Part shown: in pieces, positions 1-6,504 of the stretch
Layout of the letters: every line of letters begins with the position of its first letter
Position numbering within the stretch: the first letter of the stretch is position 1
Source: Firmicutes bacterium UBA6418
Lineage (GTDB): Bacteria > Bacillota > Clostridia > Peptostreptococcales > Anaerovoracaceae
Direction of reading: 5' to 3'
NCBI GenBank assembly: GCA_002439735.1
Contig: DJPG01000122.1
Coordinates: 1-20,062, forward strand
DNA: 20,062 nt
The notes under the pieces: model-generated
What the model saw: only the letters and a program-made list of their open reading frames with translations
Told to the model about the DNA's origin: nothing
Database searches by the model: none
Translations under genes and position numbers: made by a program

Positions 1-132
1 GGCAGCGATTTTCCAAGTGGGTTCCCGGGCGCCCCGCCGAGCAGCGGAATCGGCGGCGACAACGGCATCTCGGATAGTCAAGGCGGCCCGCTCGTTGACA
101 GCAATGACGGCCAGGCCGCCAAGCAAACTTAG
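1..132 (+). CDS. C-terminal tail of an unidentified protein (5' end outside the window)
   Basis: Frame 1 is open from the first base to a TAG at 130-132 and is followed about 20 bases later by a good intrinsic terminator, which is why I read it as the end of a real gene. The 43 visible residues are low in complexity: rich in Gly, Ser, Pro, Asp and Gln, with no hydrophobic segment. Such tails are common at the ends of exported or multi-domain proteins, but nothing here identifies a family. A stretch reading DSQGGPLVD looks loosely like the trypsin/HtrA motif around the catalytic serine. It is too close to the stop codon, and has the wrong residues around it, to be an active site. Function unknown. 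Confidence 0.55.
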   Translation, partial: GSDFPSGFPGAPPSSGIGGDNGISDSQGGPLVDSNDGQAAKQT

Positions 133-149
133 CTTTCCTTTCTTTCATA

Positions 150-188
150 GCCGGAGCCAACGGTCCTTCCGAAGGCTCCGGCATTTTT
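150..188 (+). terminator. Intrinsic terminator after the first gene
   Basis: A 9-bp perfect stem (GCCGGAGCC at 150-158 with GGCTCCGGC at 174-182) is followed by ATTTTT. It lies 17 bases after the stop of the upstream partial gene and ends transcription before the aminopeptidase promoter. Confidence 0.85.
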
Positions 189-204
189 CGCGTAAAAAGC
201 CCTC

Positions 205-234
205 TTGACACAATCCCTTTGCACGGGCTATGAT
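205..234 (+). promoter_or_regulatory. Sigma-A type promoter of the M18 aminopeptidase gene
   Basis: TTGACA at 205-210 and TATGAT at 229-234 are separated by 18 bases. Transcription would begin near 241. An upstream in-frame ATG at 230 falls inside the -10 box, so it cannot be the translation start of this transcript. This supports the ATG at 263. Confidence 0.75.
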
Positions 235-262
235 ATTTTCATCAGAAAAGGAGGCCTACCCC

Positions 263-1531
263 ATGTATCATACATTATCCCAAGAACTGCTGGCGTTTCT
301 GAATGCCAGCCCAACCTGCTTCCACGCGGTCAAGAACTTCGCCGACCGGCTGGATGAGGCCGGATTTACGCCGCTCGCGGAAACCGAGATCTGGGAGCTT
401 GTGCCCGGCGAAAGCTACTATGTAGAACGGAACGGTTCCGCGCTCATCGCTTTCACGGTCCCCGAAACCGGCAGCGTTAAAGGCTGGCGTATCTCCGCCA
501 GTCACAGCGATTCCCCTTGCTTCAAGATCAAAGAAAATCCGGAGCTGCCCGCAGAGGGCCATTACGTCCGACTCAACGTCGAGGGTTACGGCGGCATGAT
601 CGCGCCCTCCTGGTTCGACCGGCCGCTGTCTTTGGCCGGACGCGTGATCGTCAGCGCAAACGGCAAGCTGCAGAGCCGTCTCGTCAACTTCGACCGCGAT
701 ATGCTGCTGATTCCGAGCGTAGCCCCGCACTTTAAGCGTGCCGGTGAAAAAGACGAGCTGAACATGCAGACAGACCTGCTCCCGATCTACGGGGACGGCG
801 CGGCTCGCGGTACCTTCCGCAAAATGCTGGCGGAAGCCGTTGAAGTTTCGGAGGAAAACATCCTCGGTCACGATCTTTTCGTCTATCCGCATCAGAAAGG
901 CAGCATTTGGGGACCGTCCGGCGAGTTTCTCGCAAGCCCGCGTCTGGACGACCTGCAGTGCGCCTTTGCCTGCTTCCAAGGTTTTCTGGCCGGACGGCGG
1001 CAGGAATATGCCGCGATGTTCTGCCTCTTCGACAACGAAGAAGTCGGCAGCCTGACCCGCCAGGGCGCAGCCTCGACCTTCCTCAAGGATACACTTGCGC
1101 GCATCTGCGAAAGCCTCGGTATGTGCCGTCAGGACTATCTGGCTGCGATCGCGGACAGTCTCATGGTTTCGGCAGACAACGCGCATGCCGTTCATCCGGC
1201 GCACCCCGAAAAGTCCGATCCGGTCAACCGGCCTTATATCAATGAAGGCATCGTCCTCAAGTACAATGCCGCCCAGAACTACTGCACGGACGGACTCTCC
1301 GGCGCGATGTTCAAGGATATCTGCCGCCGCGCAGGTGTTCCGTATCAGGTCTTTACCAACCGCTCCGACCGGCGCGGTGGCGGCACGCTCGGCAATCTTT
1401 CCGCCGCGCAGGTACCGGTCAGTACGGTGGATATCGGGCTTCCGCAGCTGGCGATGCACGCGCCGTATGAAATGGCCGGAAGCAAAGATACCCTGTACCT
1501 GATGCAGGCCATGCAGGTATTCTTCGAATAA
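263..1531 (+). CDS. apeB: M18 family aminopeptidase (aspartyl aminopeptidase type)
   Basis: A 422-residue cytosolic metallo-aminopeptidase of family M18, which removes N-terminal residues (classically acidic ones) from peptides. All expected metal and catalytic positions are visible: His81 in SHSDSP, Asp229/Asp230 in PRLDDL, the DNEEVGS block at 257-263, His308 in HAVHPAHPEK, a GGGTLG loop near 372 and the late His399 in LAMHAP. The length is normal for bacterial M18 enzymes. The start at 263 is chosen because an AGGAGG-like site sits just upstream and the promoter -10 box overlaps the earlier ATG at 230. The gene appears monocistronic, with its own promoter and a terminator at 1571-1610. The family call is firm; the symbol follows common usage for bacterial M18 enzymes, and substrate preference cannot be read from the sequence. 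Confidence 0.93.
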   Translation: MYHTLSQELLAFLNASPTCFHAVKNFADRLDEAGFTPLAETEIWELVPGESYYVERNGSALIAFTVPETGSVKGWRISASHSDSPCFKIKENPELPAEGHYVRLNVEGYGGMIAPSWFDRPLSLAGRVIVSANGKLQSRLVNFDRDMLLIPSVAPHFKRAGEKDELNMQTDLLPIYGDGAARGTFRKMLAEAVEVSEENILGHDLFVYPHQKGSIWGPSGEFLASPRLDDLQCAFACFQGFLAGRRQEYAAMFCLFDNEEVGSLTRQGAASTFLKDTLARICESLGMCRQDYLAAIADSLMVSADNAHAVHPAHPEKSDPVNRPYINEGIVLKYNAAQNYCTDGLSGAMFKDICRRAGVPYQVFTNRSDRRGGGTLGNLSAAQVPVSTVDIGLPQLAMHAPYEMAGSKDTLYLMQAMQVFFE

Positions 1532-1570
1532 AGCGGCGCGCGATATATACCATGTCCGGTACATAAAAAT

Positions 1571-1610
1571 AAGCCATGCGGGAGCAAAATGTTTTCGCAT
1601 GGCTTTCTTT
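1571..1610. terminator. Bidirectional intrinsic terminator between convergent genes
   Basis: A 10-bp perfect stem (1571-1580 with 1596-1605, AAGCCATGCG and its complement) has T-rich flanks on both sides: TCTTT on the plus strand and ATTTTTATG on the minus strand. It lies between the convergent M18 peptidase and AAA-like genes and should serve both. Confidence 0.8.
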
Positions 1611-3469
1611 CATCCGACGGTTACCTCCACTTTTTTACCGCTGAAGGCTACGCCGTACTTATAGATCGTTTGGGCTCCGGCAGCGATCAATTCCGTGTCG
1701 TACTTCTTGTCATTGATCTGCTGCAAAGCTGTCTCGGACAACTTTTTCAGCTTCTCGTCACTGCAGTTTTTCTCAGCCTTCAACTCGATCAGAATGCCGG
1801 GAAGTCCTTTTTGGACCGGTTTCAGCTGAATGTTGTAACGCCCGCCGCCGGATTCCCGGTTGGAAGTCACGAACGCACCGCCCAACAAGGCACACAGGCC
1901 AAGCAGAAAGCCGTGGTAGAAATTCTCGCCCGCAGTGTCGAAGGCACTTACCGACTGCCTCAGCAGCGTCTGGATCTGCGCTTTCAGCCGCTCATTGTCA
2001 CCGGAAAAGATCGCTTCTTGAACAGAAATCGCCGCCGACGGAGGGATCAGATTTTCCAGCCGCTGCAAGATCTCCTTATTATACACCAGCGAGATCTCCC
2101 GGTTCGGCAAAGAAACTTCACACATGAAGTCCCCGTTAAAGGCCGGCGTAGTCTTCAGCGCCTTCAAATAACCGGTTACGAGCAGAAAGCTGTAGATCGT
2201 TGAAGGATTGCTCCGGATCTGCGGATAGATCACGCCGGTGTCAATGAAAGTGGTGAAGGTTTCGCCCTTGACCAAAGACGTCAAACGGTGATAGATCTCT
2301 TCGTCCGCCTGTGCGAGCACCTCCCCGATAACATCATTGCTGCCGGTGGAGACCCAGAACGCTCTCGGTTCACATGCATTGCTGAAATAGTTGACCACCG
2401 ACCACGGGTTGAAGATCTCGGTTTTTCCGAACCGATAGCCGTCGTACCACCTGCAGATCTCGTCATACTGATCGGCAGCGCCATAGTATTCTGCCATCTC
2501 CATAACCTCATCGGCGGTAAATCCGAAGTAGGCACTATATTTATTGTCCAGCACGGAATTGATGGACAGGTTGTTCATTCCGCTGAAAATGCTTTCCTTT
2601 GCCACGCGCAGGATGCCGGTGAGAAAACCGAAAGACAAGTGCTGATTATCCTTGAAGCCGCCGGAAAACAGATTGCGCATAAATTGGATGACCTTATCGT
2701 AGTAGCCCATCTGATAGCCCTGTTGGATCGGGGTGTCATATTCATCGATGATGATAATGGGCGCAATATCGTAGTGCTTGTGGAGCATCGCGGACAGGTC
2801 AAGCAGCGCCGAAGCCAGTTCCACTTCATCGGCTTTGCCGCCGGCAAGTTTCTCATAAGCCTTCTTACTGTACGCGTCACAACGATCACTGCTCTGCAAT
2901 TCCTTGTGGTGGTTGGCTTCCTTCGCGAACAGATCCCGGAGAGCTGCAAAGGTTTCCTCCCAAGTGTTGAACTTCACATCCTTGAAGGTCAGAAAAATCA
3001 CCGGATACTTGCCTTGGTACGCTTGGTACTTCTGACCGCAGGTCCAGATCTTCTTGTCGCGAAAATAAACGGAAGTATCCTTTTCGCTCTTTTCAAAGTA
3101 AGTGCGCAGCATATCCATATTCAGAGTCTTGCCAAAGCGGCGAGGGCGGGTGAAAAGCGTTACCATCGGCCGTTCGTCGAGAAAATCCTTGATCATCATC
3201 GTTTTATCGATATAGTAATACTCCGACGATGCCAGGCAGTAACTGGACACACCAATGGGCAGTGGGAGCTTTGGTACACGTGCCTTTTTTCGATAAACAC
3301 CGGTCTTGATCCGCCGATCTGCCGGCTTCTGCGTATCCGCGGGGATCATCCAGCGATTGCCGCTCTTTTTTGCTCCGGTGATCTTCCCGTCTTTGCAGAG
3401 GGTTGAAACCCTTCGTTCTGTTATCTTCCAGCGTTCCGCTGCTTCTCTGATCGAGATCATTTCCGTCAA
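1610..3469 (-). CDS. AAA-ATPase-like / PD-(D/E)XK nuclease-superfamily protein with N-terminal HTH
   Basis: A 619-residue protein of the 'AAA-ATPase-like plus PD-(D/E)XK' family, which is common in gut Firmicutes and Bacteroidetes and usually present in many copies; its biological role is unsettled. Residues 5-45 read as an excisionase/MerR-like HTH (SIREAAERWKITERRVSTL, then GNRWMIP). The ATPase-like part has a degenerate Walker A (RPRRFGKT, 108-115) and a clear Walker B (PIIIIDEYD, 237-245). The C-terminus has an E-x-K core (IELKAEK from 561) typical of the PD-(D/E)XK fold. The start is probably the TTG at 3467-3469, nine bases after GGAGG; an ATG three codons later is the alternative. It has a near-consensus promoter and a terminator of its own, so it is a single-gene unit. 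The HTH could mean DNA binding; that is inference. Confidence 0.85.
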   Translation of the reverse strand: MTEMISIREAAERWKITERRVSTLCKDGKITGAKKSGNRWMIPADTQKPADRRIKTGVYRKKARVPKLPLPIGVSSYCLASSEYYYIDKTMMIKDFLDERPMVTLFTRPRRFGKTLNMDMLRTYFEKSEKDTSVYFRDKKIWTCGQKYQAYQGKYPVIFLTFKDVKFNTWEETFAALRDLFAKEANHHKELQSSDRCDAYSKKAYEKLAGGKADEVELASALLDLSAMLHKHYDIAPIIIIDEYDTPIQQGYQMGYYDKVIQFMRNLFSGGFKDNQHLSFGFLTGILRVAKESIFSGMNNLSINSVLDNKYSAYFGFTADEVMEMAEYYGAADQYDEICRWYDGYRFGKTEIFNPWSVVNYFSNACEPRAFWVSTGSNDVIGEVLAQADEEIYHRLTSLVKGETFTTFIDTGVIYPQIRSNPSTIYSFLLVTGYLKALKTTPAFNGDFMCEVSLPNREISLVYNKEILQRLENLIPPSAAISVQEAIFSGDNERLKAQIQTLLRQSVSAFDTAGENFYHGFLLGLCALLGGAFVTSNRESGGGRYNIQLKPVQKGLPGILIELKAEKNCSDEKLKKLSETALQQINDKKYDTELIAAGAQTIYKYGVAFSGKKVEVTVG

Positions 3470-3503
3470 AGCAAGGTACCTCCATACATCATTTCCTCTA
3501 TCT

Positions 3504-3532
3504 AGTATAGCTGATTAGAAGAATATTGTCAA
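3504..3532 (-). promoter_or_regulatory. Near-consensus sigma-A promoter of the AAA-like gene
   Basis: Read on the minus strand, TTGACA (3527-3532) and TATACT (3504-3509) are separated by exactly 17 bases. Transcription should begin about 30 bases before the GGAGG of the gene. The strength is notable for a gene of this family. Confidence 0.8.
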
Positions 3533-3592
3533 TAAAATCCGGAATAATGCCAATTACAGTCCACTTTATTCCTACGGGTCCACAGGATCACG

Positions 3593-3627
3593 AAAAAAGA
3601 CCGCTTTGGCGATCTGCCGAGCGGTCT
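3593..3627 (-). terminator. Intrinsic terminator downstream of rsuA
   Basis: On the minus strand an 8-bp stem (AGACCGCT, 3620-3627, with AGCGGTCT, 3598-3605) runs into a tract of Ts (3593-3598). It lies about 50 bases past the stop of the pseudouridine synthase gene. Confidence 0.85.
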
Positions 3628-3675
3628 TGTGGTTTTCTTGGTTCTTTTGCCGTTGGGTCGGATCCGACCTCTATT

Positions 3676-4377
3676 TCAGCGTGCCTGCAGCAGCGCAAGT
3701 TCTGCCGGCGTCAGCTCGCGGCATGCACCCTCTGCCAGATCTTCCGGCAGATGCAAGTTTCCCATAGCCAGACGCTTCAGCTCCGTAACCTCGGCACCGA
3801 AGCATCCGAACATCCGCTTGATCTGATGATAACGTCCTTCCTGCAGCGTCACCAGTGCAGTCCGGGGACCGGTCTGCACCAGTTCCGCCGCTTTACAGAC
3901 ACCGTCGTTTAAAACGATGCCTTTCCGGAATTCTTCCTGCATGGCGTCGGTCACCGGAATATCGATCTCCACATGATAAAGCTTCGGCACGTGTTTTTTG
4001 GGCGCCAAAATATTGTGTGCCAGCACGCCGTCGTCGGTGATGATCATCAAGCCGGTCGTGTCGCGATCCAGCCGTCCGGCCGGAAACAGGTCTCGTCCGC
4101 GGTATTCCTGCGGTACCAGTTCCAGTACGGTCGGATGATCCCGATCCTCGGTCGCCGATACATAGCCTTTCGGCTTGTTCAGCATCAGATAGATATTTCG
4201 CTTAAATTCTAACGTTTTGCCGTCGATGGCGATCTGTGACGCCGCAGGGTCTGCCTTATCGGATGATGACTTGACCGTCTTTCCGTCCACGGCGACGCGC
4301 CCCTTGGCGATCAGCGCCTTGACTTCTTTGCGGGAATACTGTCCCTGCGATGCAATAATCTTATCGATTCTTTCCAC
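3676..4377 (-). CDS. rsuA: RsuA-type 16S rRNA pseudouridine synthase
   Basis: A 233-residue pseudouridine synthase of the RsuA/RluB/E/F family. It isomerises a uridine in rRNA; the E. coli RsuA target is U516 of 16S rRNA. An S4 RNA-binding domain fills residues 1-60 (SRKEVKALIAKGRVAVDG). The catalytic motif is PAGRLDRDTTGL with Asp104, followed by ITDDG. The C-terminal EGRYHQIKRMF block matches RsuA. The start is taken as the GTG at 4375-4377, because the S4 domain begins there and a GGAG lies a few bases upstream; an ATG 30 codons earlier would add an unrelated basic stretch. The SseB-like gene ends 163 bases upstream. A plausible promoter lies between them, and a clear terminator follows. 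RluB-type specificity cannot be excluded. Confidence 0.88.
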   Translation of the reverse strand: MERIDKIIASQGQYSRKEVKALIAKGRVAVDGKTVKSSSDKADPAASQIAIDGKTLEFKRNIYLMLNKPKGYVSATEDRDHPTVLELVPQEYRGRDLFPAGRLDRDTTGLMIITDDGVLAHNILAPKKHVPKLYHVEIDIPVTDAMQEEFRKGIVLNDGVCKAAELVQTGPRTALVTLQEGRYHQIKRMFGCFGAEVTELKRLAMGNLHLPEDLAEGACRELTPAELALLQAR

Positions 4378-4483
4378 GTAACTCCGCTTCCTTTCCGCTC
4401 CCGAGTTTCGCGACAGCCGGTATGCCCCGGTCATCGGCCGCTCAGTACCTGCACATGGGCAAGACACTGCAGCAACTCTGTCT

Positions 4484-4513
4484 ATTTTATCATTTTTTAC
4501 CGCATCCCTGCAA
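4484..4513 (-). promoter_or_regulatory. Possible rsuA promoter
   Basis: On the minus strand TTGCAG (4508-4513) and TAAAAT (4484-4489) are 18 bases apart, giving a leader of about 100 bases before the GTG start. The match is moderate. Confidence 0.45.
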
Positions 4514-4540
4514 GCGGAAACCGCGCATTTTGCTCGTATG

Positions 4541-4942
4541 CTATGCGGAGATGTGAAAGATCACTGAGCCGGATACCTGCGAGAGCGCAGGCAACGGCGG
4601 AAGTTTCATATCCTTTGTAAAAGTATCGTATTCCGCAAATCGCGCTTTGTCGATGACGATCTCTTTCTCAAACGGTTCGATCACAATGCCGCGGATTTGC
4701 TTCGGAAGTTTCATCACGATCTCCCGTAGCTGTGGAAACGTGTATTCCGCCAAGGTTTTGTCGGCAAAATGCTCCTTTGCCGATTTTTTAGTAAAAAACG
4801 CCGGTACAAAAAGTTCTCCGCTGTCGCTGCGGACGGCTTCGAGCGTAAGCGCTTCGTCGCTTTCCGCCATGCAAGGTACAAACAGATCGATCCCCTGCAG
4901 GGCACGATAAAATATTCTTTTGTTCTGTGTTTTGCTGTCCAT
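4541..4942 (-). CDS. SseB-like N-terminal domain protein
   Basis: A 133-residue soluble protein without signal peptide or membrane segments. The pattern of a short alpha/beta domain with GELFVPAFFTKKSAKEHF and, later, GIVIEPFEKEIVI resembles the SseB N-terminal domain (named after the E. coli 'enhanced serine sensitivity' protein). This domain is found in many Firmicutes small proteins of unknown function. The ATG is preceded by GGAG at seven bases. It is the first gene downstream of the second cobalamin riboswitch-terminator unit, about 200 bases past the terminator, so it is the only visible candidate for control by that riboswitch. Whether the transcript really reaches it is not shown by the sequence. 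A separate promoter in the 200-base gap was not obvious to me. Confidence 0.65.
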   Translation of the reverse strand: MDSKTQNKRIFYRALQGIDLFVPCMAESDEALTLEAVRSDSGELFVPAFFTKKSAKEHFADKTLAEYTFPQLREIVMKLPKQIRGIVIEPFEKEIVIDKARFAEYDTFTKDMKLPPLPALSQVSGSVIFHISA

Positions 4943-5040
4943 ATCATTTCTCCGTCTGCAAGCAGCGATCGCTGCGCAGTTTTGATTTTTTTGGTGTTTA
5001 GGGGGCTGTAAGTGCCATTATGTTGCAATCGGGACAAAAG

Positions 5041-5096
5041 TGTACATAACAAAATCAAAGATTTCTATGTGTACATGGCGCTCATAGATGAGCGCC
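5041..5096. repeat. Dyad and short repeats between riboswitch terminator and the SseB-like gene
   Basis: A near-perfect hairpin has a 9-bp stem (5077-5085 with 5088-5096, GGCGCTCAT and its complement) but no T-tract on either strand, so it is not an intrinsic terminator. Next to it the self-complementary TGTACA occurs twice (5041-5046 and 5070-5075); on the minus strand these appear as the direct repeat ATGTACAC. This could be an operator or RNA element for the SseB-like gene. No function is established. Confidence 0.35.
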
Positions 5097-5147
5097 GCTC
5101 CGCAAGGTGCTTTTTTACGGCTGTGAAGAATCATTCTTAATCAAGAG

Positions 5148-5199
5148 AAAATAAAAGACTGCAGCCCCCATGATGTGAAAACACCAAAAGACCACAGTC
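5148..5199 (-). terminator. Intrinsic terminator of the downstream cobalamin riboswitch
   Basis: On the minus strand a 10-bp stem with three wobble pairs (5190-5199 with 5157-5166) is followed by TTTTATTTT. It lies about 65 bases after the aptamer and is probably its expression platform. Its 3' arm GGCTGCAGTC shares its core with the terminator of the upstream riboswitch. Confidence 0.7.
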
Positions 5200-5264
5200 C
5201 GTTTTTACTGTGCGTTTTGTTTGTTTCATTTTGCCTGCGCTCATCCGACGCAGAAAATGGCAAA

Positions 5265-5460
5265 TCTATGCATGTCTCCTGACTCAGACATCCGCACTTT
5301 ATCTACCTTCCCAAGTGTTTCGAACACGCAGTGGCATATACAGATAAAGCTCCGTCAATACAGTGGCGGGACCGCGCAGGACTCTCACCTGCTTCCATCT
5401 TAGCTTCAAACCCAAGCGCCCGCTGCCCGCAAAGCGCCGCGTAAGAAGAACATATCTATG
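5265..5460 (-). ncRNA. Cobalamin riboswitch (downstream copy)
   Basis: On the minus strand the conserved core is present: GGAAGCAGGTGAGAGTCC (B12 box side, near 5380-5397), CGCGGTCCCGCCACTG (5361-5376) and, near the 3' end, GAGTCAGGAGACATGCATAG (about 5266-5285). These match the Cobalamin (B12) riboswitch class that binds adenosylcobalamin or related corrinoids in the leader RNA. The aptamer begins only about 15 bases after the stop of the 93-aa gene, so it may lie within the transcript started by the first riboswitch. No B12 transport or synthesis gene follows in the window. Confidence 0.9.
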
Positions 5461-5475
5461 TTCAAATATTCACTT

Positions 5476-5757
5476 TTAATAAACGCAGTACGCCGGGTAC
5501 GTTTCTCCGATGTAGACCCAGACGTTTTCACCCATTTCGATATGCTTGTCAAAGAGCAGATCGGGGATGAAAAGCTTCAGAGCCGAGCGTTTCTTTCCTT
5601 TGAGTACAACGCCCTCTGCCACCGGGTTCGCGCGAAAATCCAGGATCTCCTGTTTGAGGTTCGTGATCCCCACTTCCTTACCGAAATTATCAGCAAATTC
5701 TTCCAGATCCGCGTAAACAATGTGATCCGGATCTTCAAACCAGCCAATGCGCATCAT
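5476..5757 (-). CDS. Unrecognised 93-aa protein behind a cobalamin riboswitch
   Basis: A small soluble protein of 93 residues, acidic in its first half, with no signal peptide, membrane helix, cysteine pair or metal-binding pattern. I do not recognise the family. The start is the first of two tandem ATGs (5755-5757): AAGGAGG sits eight bases upstream, while a longer reading would begin within the leader and add a lysine/arginine-rich stretch. It is the only gene between the two cobalamin riboswitches and lies about 140 bases past the terminator of the upstream one, so its expression should respond to cobalamin. By context it could act in corrinoid uptake, corrinoid-dependent metabolism or a B12-independent substitute, but nothing in the protein shows which. 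Confidence 0.7.
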   Translation of the reverse strand: MMRIGWFEDPDHIVYADLEEFADNFGKEVGITNLKQEILDFRANPVAEGVVLKGKKRSALKLFIPDLLFDKHIEMGENVWVYIGETYPAYCVY

Positions 5758-5897
5758 TTGATATTCCTCCTTTGCTCGGTTATGCTGCTGTTTTCTTTTT
5801 CTATTTTCAATACCGCTTTTGTTTTTACTCAAAAATAAGGATGCGAGGCACCGTTTCCAAAATCACGATACCCCGCCGGATGAAAAGCAATCGAATC

Positions 5898-5944
5898 AAA
5901 AAGGCTGCAGTCGATCTTTTCTTTTGAAAAAATGAACTGCAGCC
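5898..5944 (-). terminator. Intrinsic terminator of the upstream cobalamin riboswitch
   Basis: On the minus strand GGCTGCAGT (5936-5944) pairs perfectly with ACTGCAGCC (5903-5911) and is followed by TTTTT. It stands about 55 bases past the aptamer, before the 93-aa gene, as expected for a transcriptional OFF switch. Confidence 0.82.
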
Positions 5945-5997
5945 CGTATTTCCTGCGTTTGCAACGTCTGCGCTTCTCCGGCACAGCGGTACGAATC

Positions 5998-6190
5998 AAA
6001 CTATGCATGTTTCCTGACTCAGGCATCCTCGCGCTTTTCGTCTTCCCAAAGCGGCATGCGATCTGTGGCATGTCGATCGGCTTCAGTGACATTCTGAAAA
6101 GCACTCCTCCATTACAGTGGCGGGACCGTGCAGGATTCTCACCTGCTTCCATCTTAGCTCCATCATGTGATGGAGAACATAGGTCTGTAT
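5998..6190 (-). ncRNA. Cobalamin riboswitch (upstream copy)
   Basis: On the minus strand the class-defining segments are visible: GGAAGCAGGTGAGAATCC (near 6133-6150), GCACGGTCCCGCCACTG (6115-6131) and GAGTCAGGAAACATGCATAG near the 3' end (about 6002-6021). CTATG near the 5' side and CATAG at the 3' end can pair as the closing stem. It is preceded by a clear promoter and followed by a terminator, so the complete switch is present. The binding of cobalamin is inferred from the class. Confidence 0.92.
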
Positions 6191-6204
6191 GAAATTCTAT
6201 AACC

Positions 6205-6233
6205 ACTATAGCACGTTCTCCCGCGCTTGACAA
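6205..6233 (-). promoter_or_regulatory. Promoter of the riboswitch transcript
   Basis: On the minus strand TTGTCA (6228-6233) and TATAGT (6205-6210) are separated by 17 bases. Transcription would start near 6198, directly before the upstream cobalamin aptamer. Confidence 0.75.
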
Positions 6234-6251
6234 CCCCCTTGCAGAAACTTT

Positions 6252-6398
6252 TCACAAACTTTTTTCGTGATCCATTGCGGCGATCTCATATTTCAGGTAT
6301 TTGCCCCGCAGAAAGCCCTGCATGATCTCCGGATTGCTGTTCACAACCTGCCTGTGAACCTTGCCGTCTTTTCGGATCCTGCTTCTTCTCGTTTCAAC
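6252..6398 (-). pseudogene. Short coding-like remnant without a start codon
   Basis: On the minus strand a frame open from 6398 to a TGA at 6252-6254 encodes 48 residues with natural-looking composition (KDGKVHRQVVNSNPEIMQGF, then RGKYLKYEIAAMD). It has no usable ATG with a ribosome binding site. A nearby ATG (in TTTTTCGCCG context, near 6420) starts in another frame and soon hits a stop. This is what a gene end left after a frameshift or deletion looks like, although a random open frame cannot be ruled out. I do not recognise the family. Confidence 0.3.
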
Positions 6399-6429
6399 TT
6401 ATTTTGACGTTTCCCGACATTTTTCGCCG

Positions 6430-6491
6430 GCGCGGGGTGCGTTTTCTTCCTCTGCGTGGGCGGCCCCGTTGTTGCACCCCGCGCGGGGTGC
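6430..6491. repeat. GC-rich inverted and direct repeat downstream of the membrane operon
   Basis: GCGCGGGGTGC occurs at 6430-6440 and again at 6481-6491, with its exact complement at 6474-6484 overlapping the second copy. The result is an 11-bp hairpin with a 33-base loop on either strand. It stands just past the stop of the DUF975/CmpB-like gene. It may terminate or stabilise the message, but there is no T-tract, so a classical intrinsic terminator is not supported. Confidence 0.5.
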
Positions 6492-6504
6492 ACGCCCGCA
6501 TATT

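Noticed and set aside
1..132. Trypsin/HtrA-like motif in the first partial gene
   Set aside because: The similarity is a few residues only, close to the stop codon, with no room for the rest of the fold.
275..1600. 441-codon open frame antisense to the M18 aminopeptidase
   Set aside because: It mirrors a strongly conserved gene on the other strand, is Arg/His-rich without domain pattern and is an effect of GC-rich codon use.
2288..3406. 372-codon open frame antisense to the AAA-like gene
   Set aside because: The minus-strand gene has Walker motifs and an HTH; the plus-strand frame has none and no ribosome binding site.
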